This document shows, piece after piece, positions 6,058 through 12,993 of a stretch of 19,273 nt of DNA (positions within the stretch are counted from its first letter, which is position 1; every line of letters begins with the position of its first letter). Made by a program: the position numbers and the translations under genes. Source of the stretch: CAYPQL01 sp964412905 (GTDB taxonomy: Bacteria > Patescibacteriota > Minisyncoccia > JAHIHE01 > JAGLIN01); assembly GCA_964412905.1 (NCBI GenBank), contig CAYPQL010000030.1, positions 1 to 19,273 of the forward strand. The letters run 5' to 3'. Below the pieces are notes generated by a model. It did no database searches, was not told where the DNA came from, and worked only from the letters and a program-made list of their open reading frames with translations.

Positions 6058-7305
6058 ATGTCAAAAGGAGACATCTTAATAGGAATTGATATTGGGACCA
6101 GCGCCGTGAGAACGATTATTTCTCAAAAGCAACCCGACAGTTCAAGGCCTTTGATTTTGGGAGTCGGAGTGGCTGATTCATTAGGAATTAATAATGGAGT
6201 CATTGTTGATATTGAAGAAACTGTCAACGCTATAAATGAATCAAAAGAACAGGCGGAAAGAATGTCTGGAGTTCCTGTTGAGCACGCCTATATTAGCATA
6301 AATGGAAATCACATATCTTCCCAATTCTCCAAAGGCGTTGTCGCTGTTTCAAGAGCCGACGGGGAAATCAGCGAAGAAGATGTGGGCAGGGTCATCACCG
6401 CTTCGCAAGCGATATCAATGCCCAGCAATAAAGAAATAATTGACGTGATCCCATGCAGCTATACGATTGACGGGCAAGAGCAAATAAAAGATCCGATTGG
6501 AATGAACGGCGTGCGGCTGGAAGTAAGCTCTCTGGTGGTTCAGGGATCGGCTCCTTTTATAAAAAATTTATACAAATGCATCCAGCGTTGCGGGATTGAT
6601 GTTGATGATTTGGTATTTTCTCCTCTCGCTGTCGCCAAGGCGGTTCTTTCGAAGCGCCAGAAAGAGCTGGGAGTGGTTGCTATTGATATCGGGAAAGGAA
6701 CGACTGGAATTTCCGTTTTTGAAGATGGAAATATTTTGTGTTCAGCTGTAATCCCAATCGGAGCGGGACACATTACAAATGACATTGCCATCGGACTGCG
6801 CACTTCAATTGATGTTGCGGAAAAAATAAAGCTTGAATATGGAGTCGCTTTTTCCGCGGAGGTAAATAAAAAAGACAAAATTGATCTTACTTCCATTGAT
6901 AAAAACGAAGAAGGGTCTTTTACCAGAAAATATGTCGCCGAAATCATTGAAGCGAGAGTTGAAGAAATATTCGTAATGGTGGATAAAGAGCTTAAAAAAA
7001 TTGACAAAAGCGGCATGCTTCCGGCCGGAGCCGTCATTACCGGAGGAGGAGCCAAGATGTCGGGAATTGTCACGATGGCAAAAGAGATCTTGCGATTGCC
7101 GGCGCAAATCGGCTTTCCTATTGAATTAAATGGAATAGTTGACAGGGTTGACGATCCTTCATTCGCTACGGCAATAGGACTTATTATGTGGGAAGCCGAC
7201 GAAAACGGAAATTTTTCTTCATCCGGCGGCAGCAGATTCAAACTGCCCTCCTTCGGCGGAATCGGGCAAAAAGTGCGGAAAATTTTCAAGACTTTTTTGC
7301 CGTAA
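6058..7305 (+). CDS. ftsA: Cell division protein FtsA
   Basis: Actin-like ATPase that tethers FtsZ to the inner face of the membrane and recruits the divisome. It is 415 residues. The phosphate-1 motif is GIDIGTSAVRTII (about residues 9-21). The FtsA-specific 1C subdomain covers about 85-165. The phosphate-2 motif is VVAIDIGKGTTGISVF (about 207-222), and the adenosine motif is AGAVITGGGAKMSG (about 322-335). The C-terminus ends in a basic amphipathic helix, GIGQKVRKIFKTFLP, the membrane-targeting sequence of the family. Everything is intact. It has its own -10 box. Next comes a C39-like gene and then ftsZ, so the usual ftsA-ftsZ neighbourhood is interrupted. Confidence 0.97.
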   Translation: MSKGDILIGIDIGTSAVRTIISQKQPDSSRPLILGVGVADSLGINNGVIVDIEETVNAINESKEQAERMSGVPVEHAYISINGNHISSQFSKGVVAVSRADGEISEEDVGRVITASQAISMPSNKEIIDVIPCSYTIDGQEQIKDPIGMNGVRLEVSSLVVQGSAPFIKNLYKCIQRCGIDVDDLVFSPLAVAKAVLSKRQKELGVVAIDIGKGTTGISVFEDGNILCSAVIPIGAGHITNDIAIGLRTSIDVAEKIKLEYGVAFSAEVNKKDKIDLTSIDKNEEGSFTRKYVAEIIEARVEEIFVMVDKELKKIDKSGMLPAGAVITGGGAKMSGIVTMAKEILRLPAQIGFPIELNGIVDRVDDPSFATAIGLIMWEADENGNFSSSGGSRFKLPSFGGIGQKVRKIFKTFLP

Positions 7306-7311
7306 GAATAA

Positions 7312-7339
7312 AGTATTTAGTATCAAGTATTAAGTATCA
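7312..7339. repeat. Heptamer tandem repeat (AGTATCA-like, 4 copies)
   Basis: Four 7-base units AGTATTT, AGTATCA, AGTATTA, AGTATCA start six bases after the ftsA stop, in the 68-nt gap before the C39-like gene. Confidence 0.85.
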
Positions 7340-7373
7340 AGCGTTTTTAAAAATTAGTTTTTTTATATTAAAG

Positions 7374-7937
7374 ATGAAAATGAGGCTAGTTTATAAATTA
7401 ATCAAGCAAAAACTGTATTGTTGCGTTCCTGCCTGTATTTCTATGGTTTTAGACAGAAGAAAAATTGAACATAGTTTGCAAGAAGAAATTGGTTATGAGT
7501 TAGGATTGATTGTTCCTAAAAAAGACGCGCATTTTTTTACAAAAATTAGAAGCGGTAAAAAGCCAATTGCCGGCTATGGAACGCGAGTTAATAAAAATAA
7601 ATATTCAATTAATAATTATTTTTCAAAACATTCTATAGATTTAGTAGAAACTTATTATCCTATTGATAAAATTGAAAATGTTCAGAATTTCATTATCAGA
7701 AATCTTGGTGAAGATAAAGACATAATTGCTTGTTTTAATTTTAGAAGACTATATGGCAAAGGTGGAAATTTTGGACATGTTTCTTTAATTCAAAATATAA
7801 GCCACAACACGGTTACATTGATTGATCCTGAAACGGATGCGCCAGAAAAAAGAAAAATAAAATTGCAAAAATTAATAGGAGCAATGAAATATCACAAGAA
7901 AAAAAGAGGTGGATTATGGATAATTTCTAAGAAATAA
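7374..7937 (+). CDS. Papain-fold (C39-like) cysteine protease-like protein
   Basis: A 187-residue protein with the layout of C39-like/papain-fold peptidases. The oxyanion glutamine and nucleophile cysteine are in KQKLYCCVPACISMVL (Gln12, Cys17; Cys16 is adjacent). The histidine is in GGNFGHVSLIQ (His135) and the aspartate in LIDPETDAP (Asp151). In this fold the triad is Cys-His-Asp. No signal peptide or membrane segment is seen, so it is probably cytoplasmic. C39 domains process double-glycine leaders of bacteriocin exporters, but no transporter or peptide substrate gene is nearby, so the substrate is unknown. The start at 7374 is preferred because the longer frame begins inside ftsA; ATG 7380 is an alternative. 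It is more AT-rich than ftsA and ftsZ on either side. No Shine-Dalgarno. Confidence 0.75.
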   Translation: MKMRLVYKLIKQKLYCCVPACISMVLDRRKIEHSLQEEIGYELGLIVPKKDAHFFTKIRSGKKPIAGYGTRVNKNKYSINNYFSKHSIDLVETYYPIDKIENVQNFIIRNLGEDKDIIACFNFRRLYGKGGNFGHVSLIQNISHNTVTLIDPETDAPEKRKIKLQKLIGAMKYHKKKRGGLWIISKK

Positions 7938-7953
7938 TTTTGATTTTCCATCC

Positions 7954-7985
7954 TTGCTCAAATTTTCAAAAAAAGCTATTATAAT
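7954..7985 (+). promoter_or_regulatory. Predicted promoter for ftsZ
   Basis: TTGCTC at 7954-7959, a 17-base spacer and TATTAT at 7977-7982, with a perfect TATAAT overlapping it at 7980-7985. It lies 33-41 bases before the ftsZ ATG, in the gap after the C39-like gene. This would give ftsZ a promoter independent of ftsA. Confidence 0.55.
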
Positions 7986-8017
7986 AATATAACAATTTAA
8001 CAATCTAAATTTAATAT

Positions 8018-9238
8018 ATGAAAGAAATAAAACCGGAGTTTGAGACATTTGCCAGAATTAAAGTCGTGGGCGTGGGGGGAAGCGGCAACCATGTGATCAG
8101 CAGAATGATTGAGGCGGGCTTGACCGGGATTGAGTTTATCGGCATCAACACCGATTCCCAAGACCTTCATCATTGCAAAGCGGCAGAAAAAATTCATATC
8201 GGGAAAAATTTGACCAGAGGGCTGGGCGCCGGGATGAATCCCGATGTCGGGAGACAGGCAGCGGAAGAAAATCGGGATGAAATCCAGGATGTTTTGAAAA
8301 ACACGGACATGGTTTTTATAACTTGCGGACTGGGAGGAGGAACGGGAACGGGAGCCGCGCCGGTTATCGCGGAAGCCGCCAAGGAAGTCGGGGCGCTTAC
8401 CGTCGCGGTCGTGACTAAGCCGTTTGCGTTTGAAGGAGCTCAAAGAAGAAAAATAGCCGAGGAAGGGCTGGAAAATTTAATGGATCAGGTTGATACGATT
8501 ATCACTATTCCCAACGACAAGATTCTCCAGATCATAGACAAAAAAACATTGCTGCTAGATTCGTTCAAAATCGCGGATGATATTCTAAGACAAGGCGTTC
8601 AGGGAATCTCGGATTTAATAACCATTCCCGGAATCGTGAATGTGGATTTTGCCGATGTAAAAGCCATTATGCAAAATACGGGGTCTTCGCTGATGGGCAT
8701 CGGAATCGCGTCCGGCGAGAATAGAGCGATTCAAGCGGCCAAGCAAGCCATAAACAGCCCTCTTCTGGAATTATCCATTGACGGCGCAAAGGGCGTTCTC
8801 TTTAATGTCAGCGGCGGATCCGATTTGACAATGACGGAAGTCAACGAAGCGGCGAAGGTCATTACGGAATTTATTGACGATAATGCAAAAGTTATTTTTG
8901 GCGCGGTGACGGACGAAAACTTGAAAAAAGGAGACATAAAAGTCACGGTGATCGCGACCGGTTTCGGAGATCAGCCCAGTAAAAAAAGAATTGCCGCAAA
9001 TGATATCAGGAAAATAAATGATTTGGAAAATATTCTGAGGAAAGAAGAAAATAAAAATGAAAAAGACGGCGGGAAAGACATTAATCCCAAAGAAATGAAT
9101 AAAGACGATTTCAAAGACATTGATCTTGAAACTAGGCGCGATAATGGCAATTTCTCGTCAAAAATAAATTTTATAGAATCCGATAATGAATACGATGTCC
9201 CGGCGTTTATCAGGAAAAAAATAAAAAAAGAAGAATAA
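8018..9238 (+). CDS. ftsZ: Cell division GTPase FtsZ
   Basis: Tubulin-like GTPase that forms the division ring. It is 406 residues. Nucleotide-contact motifs include VVGVGGSGNHVISRM (about 15-29), the tubulin signature GGGTGTGAAP (about 106-115) and the T7-loop region around ADVKAIM (about 211-217). N-terminal GTPase and C-terminal domains reach about residue 320. A charged, lysine/glutamate-rich linker of about 65 residues leads to the C-terminal peptide EYDVPAFIRKKIKKEE, matching the conserved D.PAFLR-K tail that binds FtsA. Complete and typical. No Shine-Dalgarno. It has its own predicted promoter. A 246-nt gap with regulatory-looking structure follows. Confidence 0.98.
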   Translation: MKEIKPEFETFARIKVVGVGGSGNHVISRMIEAGLTGIEFIGINTDSQDLHHCKAAEKIHIGKNLTRGLGAGMNPDVGRQAAEENRDEIQDVLKNTDMVFITCGLGGGTGTGAAPVIAEAAKEVGALTVAVVTKPFAFEGAQRRKIAEEGLENLMDQVDTIITIPNDKILQIIDKKTLLLDSFKIADDILRQGVQGISDLITIPGIVNVDFADVKAIMQNTGSSLMGIGIASGENRAIQAAKQAINSPLLELSIDGAKGVLFNVSGGSDLTMTEVNEAAKVITEFIDDNAKVIFGAVTDENLKKGDIKVTVIATGFGDQPSKKRIAANDIRKINDLENILRKEENKNEKDGGKDINPKEMNKDDFKDIDLETRRDNGNFSSKINFIESDNEYDVPAFIRKKIKKEE

Positions 9239-9326
9239 AAATAAAAATCATACTTATTTAAAAAACAAAAATTGTCCTTGAGTAAATGAAGATATATTGT
9301 CGCATCGTTTTATTAAGGGCGGTTTT

Positions 9327-9355
9327 TTGACTGAAATTATTTTGGCGAGAATTAT
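9327..9355 (+). promoter_or_regulatory. Candidate nrdD promoter with overlapping dyad
   Basis: TTGACT (9327-9332), a 17-base spacer, then AATTAT (9350-9355). The inverted repeat GGCGA...TCGCC (9344-9362) straddles the -10 and could be an operator. It does not look like a NrdR box. The leader to the nrdD ATG would be about 120 nt. Confidence 0.4.
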
Positions 9356-9410
9356 TTTCGCCTAACCCGAAAGAATCATTAAAATTCATAATTATTTTCC
9401 GTTTTAACTT

Positions 9411-9460
9411 CCGCAAAATGTTTTGACTGCCAAGATCAATGTTTGCGGCATTTTCTTTTT
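9411..9460 (+). terminator. Terminator-like hairpin in the nrdD leader (possible attenuator)
   Basis: CCGCAAA (9411-9417) pairs exactly with TTTGCGG (9442-9448) and is followed by CATTTTCTTTTT. The loop is long (24 nt) and only partly paired, so the structure is modest. It lies 25 nt upstream of the nrdD start and downstream of the candidate promoter, which is the position of an attenuator. Confidence 0.35.
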
Positions 9461-9484
9461 AAATAAAACTAATAAAAAAGCATA

Positions 9485-12208
9485 ATGGATTCAAAAAAAA
9501 TAAAAGTGAAACAAATAAGAAAAAGGGATGGCAGAGTCGTGAAATTTGAAAAAGCCAAGCTTATTAACGCGATTTATAAAGCGCTGACCGCCACGGAGGA
9601 AGGCACGAAGCAGAACGCTTTGGATTTGGCCAAGAAAGTTGAGTGCGAGATAAACAAAAGATTTACCGTCAGAAACGGAGGCGGCAGCTTGAAAGTTGAA
9701 ATTCCCACCGTTGAAGAAATCCAAGACATAGTGGAAGGACTTTTGATTAGAGAAAATTATATAGAAACCGCGAAAGCTTATATTTTATACAGAGAACAGC
9801 ATCGGCTTCTTCGGGAAAGCCAGGACATTCTGAAAAAATCAGTCGATCTTGTTGACGACTATCTGAAAGAAATTGACTGGCAGGTGAAAGAAAACAGCAA
9901 TATGTCCTATTCTTTGCAAGGCTTGAATAATTATATAGCAAATGTAATAACTTCAAAATATTGGATTGAGAAAATTTATCCGCCGGAAATAAGGGAAGCG
10001 TACAACCAAGGCGATTTTCATATTCACGATCTCGGACTTTTGGCCGTTTATTGCTGCGGATGGGATTTGAAAGACTTGATTTCCCATGGGTTTGGAGGAG
10101 TCAGTGGAAAAAGTGAAAGCAAAGCCCCGAAACATTTCAGGTCCGCGCTGGGACAAGTCGTAAATTTTTTCTATACTCTTCAAGGCGAGGCCGCTGGAGC
10201 GCAGGCCTTTTCCAACTTTGACACGCTTCTCGCGCCTTTTATAAAATACGACCAGCTTACTTATCGCGACATAAAGCAAGCCATCCAGGAATTCGTGTTT
10301 AATATGAATGTCCCGACGAGAGTAGGGTTCCAATGTATGTCGGAAGACACTGAGATTCTCGGCAAAGACGGATGGAAAAAATATGATCAAGTCAAAGAAG
10401 GGGATAACATCGCCACTTTCAATATTGAAAAAGGATTTATAGAATATTTGCCGGTCAAACATATTTTCGCCAAGAAATACAAAGGGGAAATGTATAATTT
10501 GAAAAACAGAATAAGCGACCAACTGATTTCTCCGGAGCATAGAGTCGTTCGAAAAAAATTCTACGCGGAAAGCTATGTATTGGAGAAAATTGAAAAAGTT
10601 TTAGAATTAAAATCGCCCTTCATCGTTCCAGTGGGCAGCGGCGGATATTTGAATGGAGATGAAAATACAGAAGATGATGTGATAAAATTAATAGCGTGGG
10701 TCGTTGCCGAAGGAACTTTGGACAAAGGAGAAAGAGGAAGCGGCAGAATCAGCATTTATCAATCAAAAGAAAAGAATAAAGAAAGCTACGAAGAGATAAT
10801 TTCTATCTGTAATAATTTAGGATTAAAGTGGACGGAAAGAATACAGCAGGGATTGGGCGCGGATTGCAATGTGATCAGGTTTGACGCGAATAGCGCGAGA
10901 AAAATTTTGCGATATTTCAAATCCGGCAAGGACAAGGGCATAAAGTTTATCCCGGAGATTATAAAAAACGCGGATGTGGAAATGGCAAGATTATTCTTGG
11001 AAACTTATCTCAAAGGCGACGGCCATGACGGATGCAAAATCACGACCGCTTCGGAAATTATCAAAGACGGGCTGATGCAAGTTATAGTGAACGCGGGATT
11101 CGGCGCCACGGTTTTAGTCCGCAAGCCGGATAATTCTTTGTCAAAAAAAGACAGATATATTATCAGAATTATCAAGCACAAAGATACCTATATAAATACT
11201 GTTAAAAAAATCGCTTATGATGGAATTATTTGGTGTCCGAATACTGGCAACGAAACGGTGATCGCCAGAAGAAACGGGAAAATTTTTATAACGGGAAATA
11301 CACCATTTACAAACATCACGATGGATTTGACGATTCCTTCAACTCTTGCGGATGAAGCTGTTATAATCGGCGGAGTTCCTCAAAAAGAGCAGTATAAAGA
11401 TTTTTCAAATGAAGTGAGCCTTCTAAATAAAGCTTTTGCGGAAATTATGCTGGAAGGCGACGCTTCGGGAAGGGTTTTTACATTCCCGATTCCGACCTAT
11501 AACATCACCAAAGATTTTAATTGGGACGATCCGAACCTTGAGCCGATTTGGGAGATGACCGCAAAATACGGCATTCCTTATTTCGCGAATTATGTGAATA
11601 GCGATATGAAGCCGGAAGACGCCCGATCAATGTGCTGCCGATTGCGCCTTGATAATCGCGAACTTTACAAGCGCGGCGGCGGGCTGTTCGGCGCGTATCC
11701 GCTCACAGGCTCGGTCGGCGTGGTAACGATTAATTTGCCGAGAATCGGGTATCTGGCAAAGGGCAAGAGCGATTTTTACAAGCGGCTGGGAAAAATTATG
11801 GATCTTGCCAAAGAAAGCTTGGAGATTAAAAGAAAAACTTTGGAAAGCTTTACGGAAAAAGGGCTATATCCGTATTCAAAGCATTTTCTCGCCAACATAA
11901 AACTCCAGCGAGGGGAATATTGGAGCAACCATTTCTCAACAATCGGCATTATCGGAATGAATGAAGCTCTGCAAAATTTTTTCGGCAGAAAATATGACAT
12001 AACCACCAAGAAAGGCAACGAGTTCGCGCAGGAAGTTTTGGAATTTATGCGCGGCAGAATTCTCAAATACCAGGAAGAAACCGGCGGGCTCTATAACCTT
12101 GAAGCAACCCCGGGAGAAGGAACGTCGTATAGATTAGCCAAAAAAGATCTCCAAAAATATCCNNNNNNNNNNAAATATCCGGATATTATTACGGGAGCGA
12201 CGGTGTAA
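9485..12208 (+). CDS. nrdD: Anaerobic ribonucleoside-triphosphate reductase (class III), intein-containing, C-terminally truncated
   Basis: Class III ribonucleotide reductase makes deoxynucleotides without oxygen, using a glycyl radical installed by NrdG. The N-terminus has an ATP-cone regulatory domain (KQIRKRDGRVVKFEKAKL onward, about residues 8-100). The catalytic barrel follows, with YIANVITSKYWIEKIYPPEI, DFHIHDLG, the VGFQ|TPFTNITMDLTIP strand split by an intein (residues 284-605), and the finger-loop cysteine motif SMCCRL (Cys717-718 of the precursor). EATPGEGTSYRLAKKD is the last family motif. After KYPDIITGATV the frame stops. The roughly 110-130 residues expected next, including the CxxC zinc pairs and the glycyl-radical Gly, are absent, leaving about 579 extein residues once a likely false gap is collapsed. 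Either the gene is broken, the assembly is wrong, or the radical domain is encoded elsewhere. No Shine-Dalgarno. Confidence 0.92.
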   Translation: MDSKKIKVKQIRKRDGRVVKFEKAKLINAIYKALTATEEGTKQNALDLAKKVECEINKRFTVRNGGGSLKVEIPTVEEIQDIVEGLLIRENYIETAKAYILYREQHRLLRESQDILKKSVDLVDDYLKEIDWQVKENSNMSYSLQGLNNYIANVITSKYWIEKIYPPEIREAYNQGDFHIHDLGLLAVYCCGWDLKDLISHGFGGVSGKSESKAPKHFRSALGQVVNFFYTLQGEAAGAQAFSNFDTLLAPFIKYDQLTYRDIKQAIQEFVFNMNVPTRVGFQCMSEDTEILGKDGWKKYDQVKEGDNIATFNIEKGFIEYLPVKHIFAKKYKGEMYNLKNRISDQLISPEHRVVRKKFYAESYVLEKIEKVLELKSPFIVPVGSGGYLNGDENTEDDVIKLIAWVVAEGTLDKGERGSGRISIYQSKEKNKESYEEIISICNNLGLKWTERIQQGLGADCNVIRFDANSARKILRYFKSGKDKGIKFIPEIIKNADVEMARLFLETYLKGDGHDGCKITTASEIIKDGLMQVIVNAGFGATVLVRKPDNSLSKKDRYIIRIIKHKDTYINTVKKIAYDGIIWCPNTGNETVIARRNGKIFITGNTPFTNITMDLTIPSTLADEAVIIGGVPQKEQYKDFSNEVSLLNKAFAEIMLEGDASGRVFTFPIPTYNITKDFNWDDPNLEPIWEMTAKYGIPYFANYVNSDMKPEDARSMCCRLRLDNRELYKRGGGLFGAYPLTGSVGVVTINLPRIGYLAKGKSDFYKRLGKIMDLAKESLEIKRKTLESFTEKGLYPYSKHFLANIKLQRGEYWSNHFSTIGIIGMNEALQNFFGRKYDITTKKGNEFAQEVLEFMRGRILKYQEETGGLYNLEATPGEGTSYRLAKKDLQKYXXXXKYPDIITGATV
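10334..11299 (+). mobile_element. Intein with LAGLIDADG-type homing endonuclease domain in NrdD
   Basis: A 322-residue in-frame protein intron, precursor residues 284-605. It starts with Cys (CMSEDTEILGKDGWKKYDQV, splicing block A) after VGFQ. Block B is LISPEHRVVRK. Two degenerate LAGLIDADG helices, LIAWVVAEGTLD and LFLETYLKGDGHDG, keep acidic residues at their ends, so the endonuclease may be active. The C-terminal splice junction is ARRNGKIFITGN|T: Asn is the last intein residue, Thr is the +1 nucleophile, and Gly replaces the usual penultimate His. Removal joins VGFQ to TPFTNITMDL, the continuous family sequence. Inteins are known in class III reductases (for example two in the Methanocaldococcus jannaschii enzyme). 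Confidence 0.93.
12163..12172. other. Assembly gap (10 N), probably not a real gap
   Basis: Ten N bases are flanked by the same 8-mer AAATATCC on both sides (12155-12162 and 12173-12180). Deleting the Ns and one copy (18 nt) keeps the reading frame and gives LQKYPDIIT, as expected for NrdD. The joined sequence AATATCCGGATATT is a perfect 14-bp palindrome, a likely reason the contigs were not merged. Confidence 0.8.
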
Positions 12209-12215
12209 GCGGAGA

Positions 12216-12255
12216 ATTAAAAATGTAAATATCAAAAATCAAAATGACAATGTTA
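12216..12255. repeat. A-rich dispersed repeat copy
   Basis: Begins eight bases after the nrdD stop. Bases 12216-12239 match the reverse complement of 4531-4553 except for one base, and the following AAAAATCAAAATGACAATG matches the family part at about 4466-4496. Confidence 0.6.
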
Positions 12256-12272
12256 AAAAATTAATAAAAACT

Positions 12273-12605
12273 ATGCTTACCAAAAATTCAATTAAGCAAT
12301 TTTTAAAACCGGACCGGAGAAAAGTTATACTTATAATAGTATTTTTCTTTTTAGCAACAGGTATATCTGGAGTATATAATAAAGAAGTTGATAATAATAG
12401 TCTTTATGGTCCTCTAGGCTTTTTTATAATGAATAGTGTTATTTTTAAAGAGTACGGGTTTCCTTTAAAGTGGCTAAAAGTGGGAGCAGGAGAAAAAATA
12501 ACAAGTTATTCAAGTTTAGCCGTAGATTTAATCTTCTGGTATCTCATTTCTTGCCTTTTAATTTTCATTTATGATAAAATTAAGGCCAAAAAACCTGTTG
12601 TTTAA
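12273..12605 (+). CDS. Small membrane protein of unknown function
   Basis: Not recognised. It is 110 residues with two predicted membrane helices, VILIIVFFFLATGISGVY (about 19-36) and LAVDLIFWYLISCLLIFIY (about 81-99). Between them is a loop of about 45 residues with YGPLGFFIMNSVIFKEYGFPLKWLKVG. Both ends are basic (KQFLKPDRRK and YDKIKAKK), suggesting that both lie in the cytoplasm with the loop outside. It is clearly AT-rich with simple codon use. It is the first gene of the accessory stretch after the shortened nrdD, about 70 nt upstream of an AbiEii module but separated from it by that module's own promoter. No Shine-Dalgarno. Confidence 0.65.
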   Translation: MLTKNSIKQFLKPDRRKVILIIVFFFLATGISGVYNKEVDNNSLYGPLGFFIMNSVIFKEYGFPLKWLKVGAGEKITSYSSLAVDLIFWYLISCLLIFIYDKIKAKKPVV

Positions 12606-12660
12606 AAGGTAAATTTGTAAAAATTAACCAAAGATAAAACTGGCATTTTTGAGATTTTTG

Positions 12661-12669
12661 TGGTATAAT
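12661..12669 (+). promoter_or_regulatory. Extended -10 promoter of the first AbiEii module
   Basis: TGGTATAAT, with a perfect TATAAT at 12664-12669 and the TG of an extended -10. The ATG at 12676 is only 7 bases downstream, so transcription would start at or next to the start codon, giving a leaderless mRNA. The -35 is weak (TGGCAT at 12641-12646). Confidence 0.6.
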
Positions 12670-12675
12670 GGATAT

Positions 12676-12993
12676 ATGAAAACACTTCAAAAAAAATCGT
12701 TGCCGGAATTTTTAAAGAAATATTTTTGGGATGCGGATTTTGCTGATCTGGATGCGGTAGCGTATCCTTATTTTATTATTGAAAGAATTCTAGAATATGG
12801 CGATGAGCGAGCGGTAAAATGGATGATTGAAAATTTTAAAAAATCAGAAATCAAGCGCTCGCTTATGGAAAGCCGAGGCCTTTCATCCAAAAGCGTTAAT
12901 TATTGGGCGCTGATATTTAATGTCCATAAAGATAAAATCTTATGTTTGAAGAAGTCTTATCAAAAAATGAAAGCGCGTCACTGGCCGTATTAG
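12676..12993 (+). CDS. Small YGD-motif protein, candidate antitoxin (DUF6922-like)
   Basis: A 105-residue protein of the kind often found directly before AbiEii-type nucleotidyltransferases; it resembles proteins labelled DUF6922 from memory. N-terminus: LPEFLKKYFWDADFADLDAV. Core: YFIIERILEYGDERAVKWMI, with a YGD motif and helices. Then SRGLSSKSVNYWALIFNV and a C-terminal KKSYQKMKARHWPY that looks conserved. No membrane segment; soluble. A longer frame starting at 12649 would include the promoter, so ATG 12676 is used. The gene overlaps the AbiEii gene by 52 bases in another frame, so the two are translated from one transcript. It is probably the antitoxin of a two-gene module, but the role is inferred from context. 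Confidence 0.75.
   Translation: MKTLQKKSLPEFLKKYFWDADFADLDAVAYPYFIIERILEYGDERAVKWMIENFKKSEIKRSLMESRGLSSKSVNYWALIFNVHKDKILCLKKSYQKMKARHWPY

Larger units (their letters stand above)
9239..9484 (+). other. Long nrdD leader region
   Basis: This gap holds no gene. It contains a candidate promoter (9327-9355), a dyad GGCGA/TCGCC at 9344-9348 and 9358-9362 overlapping the -10, and a terminator-like hairpin (9411-9460) just before nrdD. A weaker second -35/-10 pair (TTGTCC at 9272-9277, TATTGT at 9295-9300, 17-base spacer) lies further upstream. A possible ftsZ 3' stem (CCTT...AAGG, 9276-9318) before a T-run at 9323-9328 is weak. Confidence 0.5.

Noticed and set aside
6540..7289. A 249-codon open frame on the minus strand across ftsA
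   Set aside because: It is the antisense shadow of a well-supported ftsA with all motifs; the protein is Ser/Ile-rich with no recognised domain.
9953..10540. A 195-codon minus-strand open frame across the nrdD/intein boundary
   Set aside because: It spans the extein-intein junction on the antisense strand with no motif, so it is a shadow.
12155..12208. A second intein at the NrdD C-terminus
   Set aside because: After KYPDIITGATV there is a stop and no Cys/Ser-start splicing block; the following bases are an A-rich repeat.
12649..12675. An upstream start giving nine more residues to the first small protein
   Set aside because: Those bases contain the perfect extended -10 promoter, and the extra residues do not look conserved.
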